From assembly GCA_028287505.1 (NCBI GenBank), contig JAQBPN010000006.1:62001-126000 (forward strand): a stretch of DNA of 64,000 nucleotides. Reading direction: 5' to 3'. Positions within the stretch are counted from its first letter, which is position 1, and the number at the start of each line of letters is the position of its first letter. The notes beneath the pieces are model-generated. The model had not been told where the DNA came from and searched no databases. It worked only from the letters and a program-made list of their open reading frames with translations. This DNA is from Fibrobacterota bacterium (lineage in GTDB: Bacteria; Fibrobacterota; Fibrobacteria; UBA11236). Made by a program: the position numbers and the translations under genes. Shown here in pieces: positions 27,445 to 35,992 of the stretch.

Positions 27445-27490
27445 CCAGCGGTACGCCGCAGGTAAGACCAGCGGTTCGCCGCTGCCGGGT
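27445..27490 (+). repeat. Two tandem hairpin units upstream of the HDOD gene
   Basis: Two 23-base units both begin CCAGCGGT and contain CGCCGC, at 27445-27467 and 27468-27490. The second forms CAGCGG-TTCG-CCGCTG, a stable UUCG-type stem-loop in RNA. They lie in the probable 5' leader of the HDOD gene, directly before its ribosome site. Confidence 0.6.
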
Positions 27491-27511
27491 GGGAACAGGA
27501 GGGGTGGTCGC

Positions 27512-28396
27512 TTGAACCCGGATTCCAATGAATTGAAGGCCCTGGTCCATAAAATCACGGACCTGCCCACCCTTCCGGCCATGATGGCCACCATCACCCG
27601 TCTCATGCAGGATCCGCGTACCTCGGCCGAAGAATTGGGGCGCGCCATCGCTTCCGACCCCGCCCTGGTTTCCAAGGTCCTGAAACTGGTCAATTCCGCA
27701 TTCTACGGATTTCCCGGCCGCATCAGCACCATCACCCAGGCCATCGTCATCCTGGGGTTCAGCACCATCCGCAACGTAGTGCTCACCACCTCCGTGCTCA
27801 AGGCCTTCAGCCGCAACGGATCCCAGAACGGGATAGACGTGGCGAAGTTCTGGGAACATTCGCTGCTGACCGGCGCCATCGCGCGCTCCCTGGCCGTGGA
27901 GCGGGAAGCCAACTTCGTCGAAGAAACCTTTATCGCCGGGCTCCTCCACGACATGGGCCGCATCGTGCTCAGCCAAAAGCTCACGGCTGAATTCGAGAAG
28001 GTGATTCTCGTCAAGGAAAAGGCCGGCATCAGCCAATTGCAGGCCGAACAGTCGGTGCTCAAACTCACCCACGGGGACATCGGCGGCTGGCTGGCCCGCA
28101 AATGGAACCTTCCCATTCCCTACGTGGACGTGATGCGCTTCCACCACACGCCCATGGAATCCCTCAAGCAGGATCCCAACACGCAAGCGGACACCACCAC
28201 TCTCATCTATATGGTGCACGCCGCGGATTCCCTCTCCAAACACCTCGTGGACGGAAAGCCGGACCTGTCGGCCATCCACGAAATAGACCCCGCCGTGCGC
28301 GCCGAATTGAAAATCGGACCCGAAGGCTGGGAACGCTTCCAGCTCAGGACCGAAGAAGAGATCGGGAAGGCGCGGGCCTTTTTGGAAATGCTTTGA
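27512..28396 (+). CDS. HDOD-domain signalling protein
   Basis: The 294-residue protein starts at TTG, supported by AGGAGGGG about eight bases upstream. The HDOD domain (residues 12-215) shows LPTLPAMMATITRLM, SDPALVSKVLKLVNSAFYGF, FWEHSLLTGAIARSLA and FIAGLLHDMGRIVLSQ. HDOD proteins act in signal transduction, often for motility and cyclic-di-GMP circuits. Next to the PilZ gene and near fliN, a motility role is likely. Confidence 0.88.
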   Translation: MNPDSNELKALVHKITDLPTLPAMMATITRLMQDPRTSAEELGRAIASDPALVSKVLKLVNSAFYGFPGRISTITQAIVILGFSTIRNVVLTTSVLKAFSRNGSQNGIDVAKFWEHSLLTGAIARSLAVEREANFVEETFIAGLLHDMGRIVLSQKLTAEFEKVILVKEKAGISQLQAEQSVLKLTHGDIGGWLARKWNLPIPYVDVMRFHHTPMESLKQDPNTQADTTTLIYMVHAADSLSKHLVDGKPDLSAIHEIDPAVRAELKIGPEGWERFQLRTEEEIGKARAFLEML

Positions 28397-28468
28397 AGGC
28401 GATGGGAAGAGGTTATATGAATTGGATGAGCCAGACACTTGAAACCTGGGAGCCTGTGGCGAAATTTC

Positions 28469-28605
28469 GTCGGGCGTCGGGCGTCGGGCGTCGGGCGAAA
28501 AGCCAAAACCCAAGGGGTTGGCTTTTCATAGAAGCAGGGGCGCCTCCATCGCTGCCCATTGCTGCTCTTTTCCCAACGCCCGACGCCCGACGCCCGACGC
28601 CCGAC
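28469..28605 (+). repeat. GTCGGGC-heptamer inverted-repeat element C
   Basis: This is a symmetric copy: four GTCGGGC units (28469-28496) and four GCCCGAC units (28578-28605), extended by TTTC/GAAA to a 32-bp stem. The inner part contains a terminator-like hairpin. It lies between the HDOD gene and fliN. Confidence 0.9.
28498..28526. terminator. Hairpin terminator inside element C
   Basis: AAAAGCCAA pairs with TTGGCTTTT around an AACCCAAGGGG loop, with a U-run on both strands. It probably terminates the HDOD transcript. Confidence 0.65.
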
Positions 28606-28687
28606 GAAACGTTTCTATTACCGCATCCGTATCTAGTCCCGTCACGCCCTATTCAAAGCCCTCTTCCTCATCCCCAAGAGGCCCACC

Positions 28688-28978
28688 ATGCCTACTGAGT
28701 ACAAACGATCCACCAAGAAACGCCTCAGCATGGAACAGCTCCAGGACATTACCTTGCCGGTGAGCCTGGAACTGGGGCACAAGCTCATGCGCGTCAAGGA
28801 CCTCCTGGAACTCACTCCGGGCCGCATCGTCAAGCTCGATCGCCTGGCCGGCGAGGCCGTGGACCTGGTCATCAACAACAAATGCATTGCCAAGGGCGAG
28901 GTGGCCGTCATCGACGAGAATTTCGCCGTCCGCATCGTCACCCTGCTGTCGCCGGAAGAGCGCCTTAAACTCCTGTAA
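28688..28978 (+). CDS. fliN: Flagellar motor switch protein FliN-like (SpoA domain)
   Basis: The 96-residue protein is essentially one SpoA/FliN C-terminal domain: MEQLQDITLPVSLELGHKLM, VKDLLELTPGRIVKLDRLAG and LVINNKCIAKGEVAVIDENF. In the flagellar C-ring FliN controls export and rotation direction. It stands alone, away from fliM or other basal-body genes. A secretion-system homologue is less likely given the flagellins in the window. Confidence 0.85.
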   Translation: MPTEYKRSTKKRLSMEQLQDITLPVSLELGHKLMRVKDLLELTPGRIVKLDRLAGEAVDLVINNKCIAKGEVAVIDENFAVRIVTLLSPEERLKLL

Positions 28979-28998
28979 ATTGCTAGTTTAGCTGGGCC

Positions 28999-31590
28999 AT
29001 GACGGCCCCCCTGCACACCCTTTCGCGCCCGGCCGTCTTCGTCGCATTCCTATTACTCATCTTCTCCCTTCCCGCGCGGGCGCAATTGCACACCCTGGAC
29101 CGGTCCGTCCAGGACAGCATCGCCGCCAAGATCCTGGCCGACTCCCTGCGCATCAAGTCCGATTCCACCAAGGCCGCCAACGATACCTCCGGATCCGCGG
29201 ACGATACCGTCTCCTATTCCGCCAACCACATCCGGTACCGGAGCGATCGCTTTTCCCTTTCCGACAAGGCGCTCCTCACCTACCGGGGATCGTCCCTGGT
29301 GGCGGACTCCATCGTGTTCTACAGCCAGGACAACGTGGTGGAAGCCATGGGCGCGCCGCTGATCCAGGATCCGGCCAACCCGCCCATCCTCGGATACCGC
29401 ATGCGCTACAACCTCAAGACCAAGGTGGGCGAGATCTATTACGGATCCTCCAAGAAGGGGAACCAGACCTTCAACGGCGTGGAGATCCGCCGCCAGAAGG
29501 ACGGCGACATCCTCATCGCCCGCGGGGATTTCTCCACCTGCGATCTCCCCGACCACAAGCACTATTTCTTCTACAGCCGACGCATGATCCTGGAGCCCAA
29601 GTCCAAGGTCCTTTCCGGCCCCATCGTCATGAACGTGGGCGACGTGCCCGTGGCCATCCTGCCCATGATGGTGATGCCCCTGGGGAGCGGCCGGCGTTCG
29701 GGCCTGCTGCAGCCCAAGTTCGGCGGCGATCAGTCCCTGGGATTCTACCTCACCGGCCTCGGCTATTACTGGGCCATCAACGACTACACGGATTTCATGA
29801 CCTCCGGGGACGTCATCGAAGGGCAGCAGGGCACCTTCGATCGCACCAACCTGAACTCCCAGTTCCGGTACAACAAACGTTACGCATTCAACGGATCGCT
29901 GGGGGGCAAGCTCTACGTCAGCGAATTCGATCTCTCCAATCCGGGATGGAGCGTCGACTACGCCCATGATCAGAACATCACGCCGGACCAGAAGCAGACC
30001 CTGAAGGGAACCGGGCGCTTCCAATCCGATCCTTCCATCGTGGACAGGAACGCCGTGAACGAAGAGGAGAAGGTGAAGCAGACCGCCAACGCCACCTTGG
30101 GTTACCGCCGGCAGTTCGACTGGAACCAGGCCACCCTGAACGCGGATTTCACCCAGGACTACAATCTTACCGACACCTTGCTCGATCGGCAAATCCCCAA
30201 CCTGGGTTTCCGCGTGAGCGGTCCCCTGTTCCCGAAGGCCGAGGATGACGGAGCCATCCAGTTCGGCGACGATCCCTGGTACCGCAAGCTCACCTACAAC
30301 TATGACAACCGGTTCAACGTGGACATGGTGAGCCGGCCCGACAAACCTTTCGCGCGGGGCGATACCAACACCTACGTGGGCTATCAGGACCACCTGAGCT
30401 TTTCCGGCAAATATCCTTTGCTCAAATATTTCAACGTCACCCCTTCCGTGAATTTCAGCCAGCTCTGGAGCCTGCAACGCCGGGGCGATTCCGCCAACCC
30501 GGTGCGCACGGCCTGGGATCCCTCAGCCGGGGATCTGGGCGAATGGTTCGGCTTTTTCAATACCGGCGCCGCCCTGGACACGCGCATTTACGGCATCGCC
30601 CAGACGGACGGCGATCCCTGGCTGGGCCGGTTCACGGGCATCCGCCATACCATCATCCCCACGGTGGCATTCACCTATGCGCCCAAGCTCGACTCCAATC
30701 CCCGCTTCCTTCCCAATCCCAAAATCGGCGGCACGGCCTTCCAGGAAGAACAGAAAACCGTGGGGTTCACCCTGGGCAACGACGTGGACCTGAGGTTGGC
30801 GCCGGAAGGCGGCGCACAAGCCGCGGCGCCGGGAGCATCTCCCGCGGGATCGACCGCGCCGGCGGGAACGACACCAGCGGGAGGAACCCCGGTCAAAAAG
30901 GGCGAGACCTACAAACTGCTCTCGGCCACTTCGTCCATCAATTACAATTTCGCCAAAGACATCAGGGAATGGTCCGATATCCCCAGCGTGTTCAGCGTCT
31001 ACCTGACCAAGAACGTGGCCTTCACTCTCAACACCCGGCACACCCTGTACGATGATTTCGCGCCCGTGGGCCAACAGAACCGGCTGGTCTCCCCCATTCT
31101 GACCAGCTACGGCTTCGGCTGGCGCAAAGGCATCCAGGTGAGCGGCAATTTCAATTCCGGCGCGCGCATCAAGGACACCCAGGGCTTCCCCACCGATCGG
31201 TTCGAGACCAGCCCCTGGTCCGGGGACATCAATTACAGTTTCGACTATTCCTCGACCCGGGTGGGCGGGGACAACAACTCCTCCCTGGAGCGGATTTTCG
31301 GGGCCAACGGCACTTTCCAGCGCACCCTCACCCACACCGCCAACGGGAGCCTCAAGCTGAATCCCACCCCCGGGTGGCAAATGTCCTACGATACCGATTA
31401 CAACTTTTCCGACGGCAAGTTCTCCCGGCACTCCTTCGCCTTCCACCGGACCCTGCATTGCTGGGTCATGGACTTCCAGTGGACCCCGCGGGGCATCTCG
31501 GAAGGATGGAATTTCAACATCCGCATCACGGATTTGCCGGACGTGAAGCTGACAACCAGCGATACGCGCACCAAGCGGCTAAATCGGTGA
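28999..31590 (+). CDS. lptD: LPS-assembly outer-membrane protein LptD
   Basis: The 863-residue protein has a signal peptide, an N-terminal OstA/LptA-like jellyroll (IRYRSDRFSLSDKALLTYRG, GNQTFNGVEIRRQKDGDI) with GDFSTCDLPDHKHYFFYSRR, and a large C-terminal beta-barrel. An Ala/Pro/Gly-rich insert (residues about 605-640) interrupts the barrel part. It should insert lipopolysaccharide or a related glycolipid in the outer leaflet with LptE. The gene starts 20 bases after fliN and may be on the same transcript. Confidence 0.88.
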   Translation: MTAPLHTLSRPAVFVAFLLLIFSLPARAQLHTLDRSVQDSIAAKILADSLRIKSDSTKAANDTSGSADDTVSYSANHIRYRSDRFSLSDKALLTYRGSSLVADSIVFYSQDNVVEAMGAPLIQDPANPPILGYRMRYNLKTKVGEIYYGSSKKGNQTFNGVEIRRQKDGDILIARGDFSTCDLPDHKHYFFYSRRMILEPKSKVLSGPIVMNVGDVPVAILPMMVMPLGSGRRSGLLQPKFGGDQSLGFYLTGLGYYWAINDYTDFMTSGDVIEGQQGTFDRTNLNSQFRYNKRYAFNGSLGGKLYVSEFDLSNPGWSVDYAHDQNITPDQKQTLKGTGRFQSDPSIVDRNAVNEEEKVKQTANATLGYRRQFDWNQATLNADFTQDYNLTDTLLDRQIPNLGFRVSGPLFPKAEDDGAIQFGDDPWYRKLTYNYDNRFNVDMVSRPDKPFARGDTNTYVGYQDHLSFSGKYPLLKYFNVTPSVNFSQLWSLQRRGDSANPVRTAWDPSAGDLGEWFGFFNTGAALDTRIYGIAQTDGDPWLGRFTGIRHTIIPTVAFTYAPKLDSNPRFLPNPKIGGTAFQEEQKTVGFTLGNDVDLRLAPEGGAQAAAPGASPAGSTAPAGTTPAGGTPVKKGETYKLLSATSSINYNFAKDIREWSDIPSVFSVYLTKNVAFTLNTRHTLYDDFAPVGQQNRLVSPILTSYGFGWRKGIQVSGNFNSGARIKDTQGFPTDRFETSPWSGDINYSFDYSSTRVGGDNNSSLERIFGANGTFQRTLTHTANGSLKLNPTPGWQMSYDTDYNFSDGKFSRHSFAFHRTLHCWVMDFQWTPRGISEGWNFNIRITDLPDVKLTTSDTRTKRLNR

Positions 31591-31625
31591 TGGAAAAAGG
31601 GAGCGCGGATTGGAACGGTTCATAT

Positions 31626-31666
31626 GGCCAATGCGCAGCATTGGCCCAAGACGGCGTTTCGCCGTC
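31626..31666. terminator. Two adjacent hairpins behind lptD
   Basis: GGCCAATGC-GCA-GCATTGGCC (31626-31646) is followed by GACGGCG-TTT-CGCCGTC (31650-31666). Both stems are perfect. There is no U-run, so factor-dependent termination or mRNA 3' protection is possible. Confidence 0.55.
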
Positions 31667-31740
31667 CGCTGACGTCTCCAACGGCTTAAACTAACTTATA
31701 GCCATGTCGGCCGGTTTTAAAATCTCCCCAAGCCTTTGGT

Positions 31741-32328
31741 ATGAAAGGCTTTATGCCGAAAGCTAAGCTGGTCCTGGCCAGCCGTTCGCCGCGGCGGGAG
31801 CAGATCCTGCGCATGCTTGGCGTGGACTTCGTCGCCAGGACGCCGGACTACGAGGAAATCAATCCGCCGGGAATGGATTCCAGACAGGTTCCGGAGCATC
31901 TGGCCCGGGGCAAAGCGGCGTCCATGACGGGATTGGGCCCCGATACCCTTGTTTTGGGATCGGATACTGTGGTATTGATAGGCGACCGGATCCTGGGCAA
32001 GCCGGCCGGATCCGAGGATGCTTTGGAAATGCTGACGGCGCTCAACGGCCGCACCCATCTGGTGGTGACCGGAGTGGCCCTGGCCCGGGAGGGCCGGGTG
32101 ATCGACTCCGGCGCGGTGCTGACGGAAGTCACTTTCGCCAAACTGCCTTTGCAGGCATTGCGCGAATACGCCGCTTCCGAGGAACCGATGGACAAGGCGG
32201 GTGCCTATGCCATCCAGGGCCATGGGGCCCGGTTGGTGGAAAAAGTGAATGGCTGCTTTTACAACGTCATGGGCCTTCCCATCCAGCTGACTTTGCGGAT
32301 GCTCGGACCTTATCTTCATCAGGAGTGA
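31741..32328 (+). CDS. maf: Maf-type nucleoside triphosphate pyrophosphatase
   Basis: The 195-residue protein has LVLASRSPRREQILRMLGVD, VLGSDTVVLIGDRILGKPA and YAIQGHGARLVEKVNGCFYN, the Maf/YhdE signature. It hydrolyses non-canonical or dTTP/UTP nucleotides and can affect septum formation. The ATG at 31753 is an equally plausible start four codons later. It is followed immediately by the rodZ-like gene (one base gap). Confidence 0.9.
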   Translation: MKGFMPKAKLVLASRSPRREQILRMLGVDFVARTPDYEEINPPGMDSRQVPEHLARGKAASMTGLGPDTLVLGSDTVVLIGDRILGKPAGSEDALEMLTALNGRTHLVVTGVALAREGRVIDSGAVLTEVTFAKLPLQALREYAASEEPMDKAGAYAIQGHGARLVEKVNGCFYNVMGLPIQLTLRMLGPYLHQE

Positions 32329-32329
32329 C

Positions 32330-33355
32330 ATGAGCGACGAATTCAACGGCAGCGCACCCGAAGGGCGCGAAAACCCTTCCAAGGGCGGAGAGAGCGGCGA
32401 GACCGGCATCGGCAAGATCCTGCGCGAGGCCCGGGCGGCCGCCAATATCGACGTGAACAAGATCTGCTCGGATCTGCGCATCGCGCCCCAGGCGCTTGAG
32501 GCGCTGGAGCAGGGGAACTACCACCTGCTCCCCGGAGATCCGTACATCCGCGCCCTGCTGGGGTCGCTGGGACGTTACCTGGGACTGGATCCCACCGCCT
32601 TGGTGCAGGGATACAACAAGGAGATCGGCGCCGTGCATGCCGCTCCCTCGATCGCTCCCTACAAGGACCGGACGCAGACCCATACCGCTACGCATAAGCA
32701 GATTTTCATCGGCATCTTCGCCGTGCTCTTCATCGTCCTGTTCCTGCTGTTCCGTAAGCTGGGCATGGATGATTCGGACGCGGGCAAGGCCGCGCCCCCA
32801 TTGGCCGGAACCTCCACCTCGGATACCCTGGCTCCGGCCCAGGATACCCTGTTGGAAAGCAAGTCCCTGGCGCCGGATTCCTCCCTGGCCAAAGCCTCTC
32901 CGGATTCCGGGGAGACCCACGGACTGGGCGGCGCCAAAGGCGGCCTCAAGCCCGTCCTTCCCCCCGCGGTCAAACCCGTCGCGCCCGGAACCGCTTCCGC
33001 TCCGGCCGGATCCGCTTCGGTGACTCCCGGCACGGCTTCCGTTCCGCCCGTCGCCCCCGTCCCCGGAACCGTCGCGGTTCCCGGCGCCGCCTCGGCCGCC
33101 ATCGATTCCTCCCACCTGATCATGGCGGTCATCAAACCCCTTATCGACAGCGTGGGCGTGAAGGTGATGCGGTTCGGCAAGGAGGACTTCGCCACCGTCC
33201 TGCGCCTGGGCAAGCAAATGCAGGTGAGCCATACGGATACCATCACGGTGATGATTTCCAAGCGCAAAGCCGTGGAAGTGACCATCGCGGGCAAGTCCGT
33301 GATTCCGGACAAGAAAAGGTTTAAAATATACGGGAACACCCTGAAAACCTTCTGA
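32330..33355 (+). CDS. rodZ: RodZ-like cytoskeletal/HTH membrane protein
   Basis: The 341-residue protein has a cytoplasmic HTH_25-type domain (IGKILREARAAANIDVNKIC through YIRALLGSLGRYLGLD), a transmembrane helix (IFIGIFAVLFIVLFLLF), a long Pro/Ala/Ser periplasmic linker, and a C-terminal DUF4115-like beta domain. RodZ connects MreB to the cell wall machinery. The next small gene starts two bases after the stop. Confidence 0.85.
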   Translation: MSDEFNGSAPEGRENPSKGGESGETGIGKILREARAAANIDVNKICSDLRIAPQALEALEQGNYHLLPGDPYIRALLGSLGRYLGLDPTALVQGYNKEIGAVHAAPSIAPYKDRTQTHTATHKQIFIGIFAVLFIVLFLLFRKLGMDDSDAGKAAPPLAGTSTSDTLAPAQDTLLESKSLAPDSSLAKASPDSGETHGLGGAKGGLKPVLPPAVKPVAPGTASAPAGSASVTPGTASVPPVAPVPGTVAVPGAASAAIDSSHLIMAVIKPLIDSVGVKVMRFGKEDFATVLRLGKQMQVSHTDTITVMISKRKAVEVTIAGKSVIPDKKRFKIYGNTLKTF

Positions 33356-33357
33356 AC

Positions 33358-33558
33358 ATGACCATCGCCATCCTCATCCTGACCGCCCTGGTGCTCCTGA
33401 TCGCCCTGCTCTATCTGACGTTGGCCACCAATGATTTCGAGAAGAGCACGCGCGAACTGGGGAGCTTCATCCAGAAGCGCTACGTGATCGAGCCGCCCAA
33501 CAAGGCCAACGATCCCAAATCCATGAAGTCCCTAGTCAAACTTCCGGGCAAGAGCTGA
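33358..33558 (+). CDS. Small single-helix membrane protein
   Basis: This 66-residue protein has an N-terminal membrane helix (MTIAILILTALVLLIALLYL) and a short basic cytoplasmic or periplasmic tail. Its ATG is two bases after the rodZ stop, which supports translation as part of the maf-rodZ-hisB run. Function is unknown. Confidence 0.55.
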   Translation: MTIAILILTALVLLIALLYLTLATNDFEKSTRELGSFIQKRYVIEPPNKANDPKSMKSLVKLPGKS

Positions 33559-33597
33559 TCCAGCCGGTCCGGAAACCCATCATCCCAGGCGGAACCC

Positions 33598-34188
33598 GTG
33601 CGTAAAGCGGACATCAAGCGCAAGACCAAGGAAACGGATATCAAGCTCTCGCTTGATCTCGACAATCCCATCGATGGACCCATCGATACGGGCTCGCCGT
33701 TCCTGGACCACATGCTGGATCTGTTCCGCAAGCACGGCGGCATCGGGCTTACCGTGGAATGCAAGGGCGATAAGGATATCGACATGCATCACTCGACCGA
33801 GGACATCGCCATATGCCTGGGCGAAGCGATCCTCAAGGCCGCCGGTGACAAGCAAGGCATCGAGCGATACGGATTCTATTACGTGACCATGGACGAAGCC
33901 CTGGCCCGCTGCTGCCTGGATCTGGCCGGCCGCATCGCGTTCGTCTACAACGCAGCCATCCCCACGGCGCGCATCGGAAACCTGGACACGGAACTGATCC
34001 AGCACTTCTTCCAGAGCGTGGCCGAGAACGCCAAGATGAACCTGCATATCGATCTGCTGCGGGGGGTCAACACCCACCATTGCATCGAAGGCATGTTCAA
34101 GGCCTTCGCCCGGGCCCTGTCCATGGCCATCTCGCCGTCCCGGCGGGTGCAAGGCGTGCCCTCCACCAAAGGCACGCTGAATGCGTGA
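33598..34188 (+). CDS. hisB: Imidazoleglycerol-phosphate dehydratase
   Basis: The 196-residue enzyme (GTG start) makes imidazole-acetol phosphate in histidine synthesis. Manganese ligands are in FLDHMLDLFRKHGG, MHHSTEDIAICLGEA, MDEALARCCLDLAGR and HHCIEGMFKAFARAL. Length is normal. No other his gene is present. The last five codons and stop are repeated in tandem downstream. Confidence 0.93.
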   Translation: MRKADIKRKTKETDIKLSLDLDNPIDGPIDTGSPFLDHMLDLFRKHGGIGLTVECKGDKDIDMHHSTEDIAICLGEAILKAAGDKQGIERYGFYYVTMDEALARCCLDLAGRIAFVYNAAIPTARIGNLDTELIQHFFQSVAENAKMNLHIDLLRGVNTHHCIEGMFKAFARALSMAISPSRRVQGVPSTKGTLNA

Positions 34189-34236
34189 CTCAGGCACGCT
34201 CAATGCGTGACTCGGGGACGCCGAACGCGTAACCGC
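34171..34236 (+). repeat. Three tandem 22-bp hairpin units containing the hisB stop codon
   Basis: Units at 34171-34192, 34193-34214 and 34215-34236 each contain an arm pair such as CACGC-TGAAT-GCGTG and a stop codon at the same place. Unit one holds the hisB end (GTLNA, stop), unit two reads GTLNA-stop with one synonymous change, and unit three GTPNA-stop (TAA). Confidence 0.8.
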
Positions 34237-35226
34237 TTCCGCTCCCCGATGGTGTTCGCGCCTGCGTGCGCGCTGGCCTGTTGTGTTTTCACCGCGTTGG
34301 CTTTGTCCATCACCCCAAGCTCCCGTTCCGCCCCGCCCGCTGCCCAAGCCACGACGACCGCCACCTCTGCGGCTACAGTTGCTTCAGCGGCTACCGCTGC
34401 TTCAGCGGCTACCTCGGGATCCCCCTGGAACGCGCAGGATTCCCTGGCCGCCGTCCGCATCGTGGACGCCCTGGTCCATCGCCCGGAATCCGTCGATTCG
34501 CTGACCGCCGGATCCTTGTCGCGCGATCACGGACTGGGATTCGGACGCCATCTGCGCGAAGTCTGGATCAACCCCGCGGGCACGCTCGGCTTCTCGTTGA
34601 AAATCGTCTACGAAGGGACCCGGCCCGTCAGCTTCGAAGCCCGGCCGGTGATGAATTACGGAGGGTTACGCGCGCGTTACCAGGCCATCCTGGCGCCCGC
34701 CTTCAAGACCTCCGCCAAGGACGCCAAGAACCTCTATGCCGAACCCTATCGCTGGAACATGGCCGCGGTGGCGGCGCCCCTGCCGGAAGACTCCCTGAAC
34801 CTGGGCGGCGATTCCCTGCCGGCTCCCGCCCTGCGGGAGGCCCTGGCCTTCTACATGACGCCTTACTCCGGAACCCTGTACGGAATCCGGGGCGGAGAAG
34901 CCGGCCAGATGCTGGAGAACCGGGACCACTTCCTGGGGCTGGCGGAAATCCTCATGGCGGACAAGCACCTGGCCCGTTACCTGCTCCGCAGCGCCAATCC
35001 GGCCACGCGTCTAACGGCGGCCGAGTTCATCATCCGCCACCGGGAAAACTTCCCCGAATACGATTCCCTGCAGCGGACCGCCTTCCGGGCCGTGTTCGCC
35101 AATCCCTCCAAGGCCGCCACCATGCGGATGGGCCGGGAAACCAGCGAGGATGCGCGCAAGCTTGTCCTGGAGTATTCGCGCCAGGACGCGCGGCGCGACG
35201 GCCGCGGCGTCTTGCGGATGTATTAG
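34207..35226 (+). CDS. Secreted protein of unknown function
   Basis: From the GTG at 34207 the protein has 339 residues with a basic N-terminus and hydrophobic core (ACALACCVFTALALS), followed by an Ala/Thr/Ser linker of tandem SAAT-type repeats. The mature part has no recognised domain, but WINPAGTLGFSLKIVYEG and FYMTPYSGTLYGIRGGEAGQ look structured. The start lies within the repeated hisB end. The ATG at 34249 is an alternative but leaves a signal peptide without positive charge. Confidence 0.5.
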   Translation: MTRGRRTRNRFRSPMVFAPACALACCVFTALALSITPSSRSAPPAAQATTTATSAATVASAATAASAATSGSPWNAQDSLAAVRIVDALVHRPESVDSLTAGSLSRDHGLGFGRHLREVWINPAGTLGFSLKIVYEGTRPVSFEARPVMNYGGLRARYQAILAPAFKTSAKDAKNLYAEPYRWNMAAVAAPLPEDSLNLGGDSLPAPALREALAFYMTPYSGTLYGIRGGEAGQMLENRDHFLGLAEILMADKHLARYLLRSANPATRLTAAEFIIRHRENFPEYDSLQRTAFRAVFANPSKAATMRMGRETSEDARKLVLEYSRQDARRDGRGVLRMY

Positions 35227-35234
35227 AACCGGTC

Positions 35235-35630
35235 TCAGGTCTGAGAGTGGATTTCGCCCGACAGGGCCCGGGCCACCTTGGCCACCAGTTCGCTGGGGGA
35301 AAATGGCTTGCGTAGGAAACCCGCCGCGCCCGACTCCACTTCCAGGGCCACGCGATCATCGTCCGCATAGGCCGACATGTAAAGCACGCGGATGTCCGGG
35401 CGCAGGACGCGCATGGCTTGGGCCAGATCGCATCCGTTCAATTCCGGATTCATGCGGATGTCGGTGAGCAAGAGGTGGATGGGGAATGGATGCTTTTCGT
35501 TGACATACAAGGCGTCTTCGCCGCTGCATCCGAATATCACCGTATAGCCTTCCATGTACAAGATGGTCTTGGCTAACTGGACAATGGACTCCTGGTCATC
35601 GACTACCAGAATGGTCTTGGAGGTTTCCAT
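35235..35630 (-). CDS. Single-domain response regulator
   Basis: The ATG at 35630 has a GAGGAG ribosome site. The 131-residue product is a bare receiver: acidic pair in ILVVDDQES, phosphoacceptor Asp in LLLTDIRMNPELNG, Thr/Ser position in VLYMSAYADD and Lys in FLRKPFS. It has no output domain. The sequence style resembles the receiver of the hybrid kinase at 9.9 kb. Confidence 0.85.
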   Translation of the reverse strand: METSKTILVVDDQESIVQLAKTILYMEGYTVIFGCSGEDALYVNEKHPFPIHLLLTDIRMNPELNGCDLAQAMRVLRPDIRVLYMSAYADDDRVALEVESGAAGFLRKPFSPSELVAKVARALSGEIHSQT

Positions 35631-35977
35631 GGGCCTTCTCCTCGGCTGGTCTGGTTCCATTGTAAGGCAACGGGCCGGTCCAAATCCAGTAGCTAGCTGT
35701 TGGAAGGGTTACAGCGTGCTTTTTTCCCCGCTGATTCGCCGGAAGAGGCTTCCCGGTTCAAAAAACGCGTAATATGGAATGTCCTGACCGGGTACTTGGG
35801 GAGTTTTAGCCGGGAAATTCCGTCACGAATTCCGACATCCTGACAAAAAAATTTCCGCGCCGGTCGATTGCACTGGCGGTCTATCGCCGGTCTCTATGGC
35901 TACCGGTCGAGCGCGGGCTCTGGGCCTAGCGGCCTATGGTGGACCTTGGGCCTAACGGCCCAGGGCGGGCACTCGGC
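35631..35977. other. Intergenic region between response regulator and bshA
   Basis: This 347-base gap carries the 5' region of the response regulator gene (no clear -35/-10 pair seen) and, from 35915, the hairpin units behind bshA. A further imperfect stem (CCGGT/ACCGG, 35888-35906) extends the structured region. No gene is visible. Confidence 0.6.
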
Positions 35978-35992
35978 CTAGCGGCCGAGCGC
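35915..35992 (-). repeat. Three tandem 26-bp hairpin units containing the bshA stop codon
   Basis: Each unit has the core GGCC-(G/T)YTA-GGCC as a short hairpin with TAG in the loop. Unit one (35967-35992) encodes the bshA end ALGR-stop, unit two (35941-35966) reads ALGR-stop with synonymous changes, and unit three (35915-35940) TIGR-stop. Stops are exactly 26 bases apart. Confidence 0.85.

Noticed and set aside
28469-28605. CRISPR-like array
   Set aside because: The repeat units are 7 bp with no spacers between them and are arranged as inverted arms, so this is not a CRISPR.
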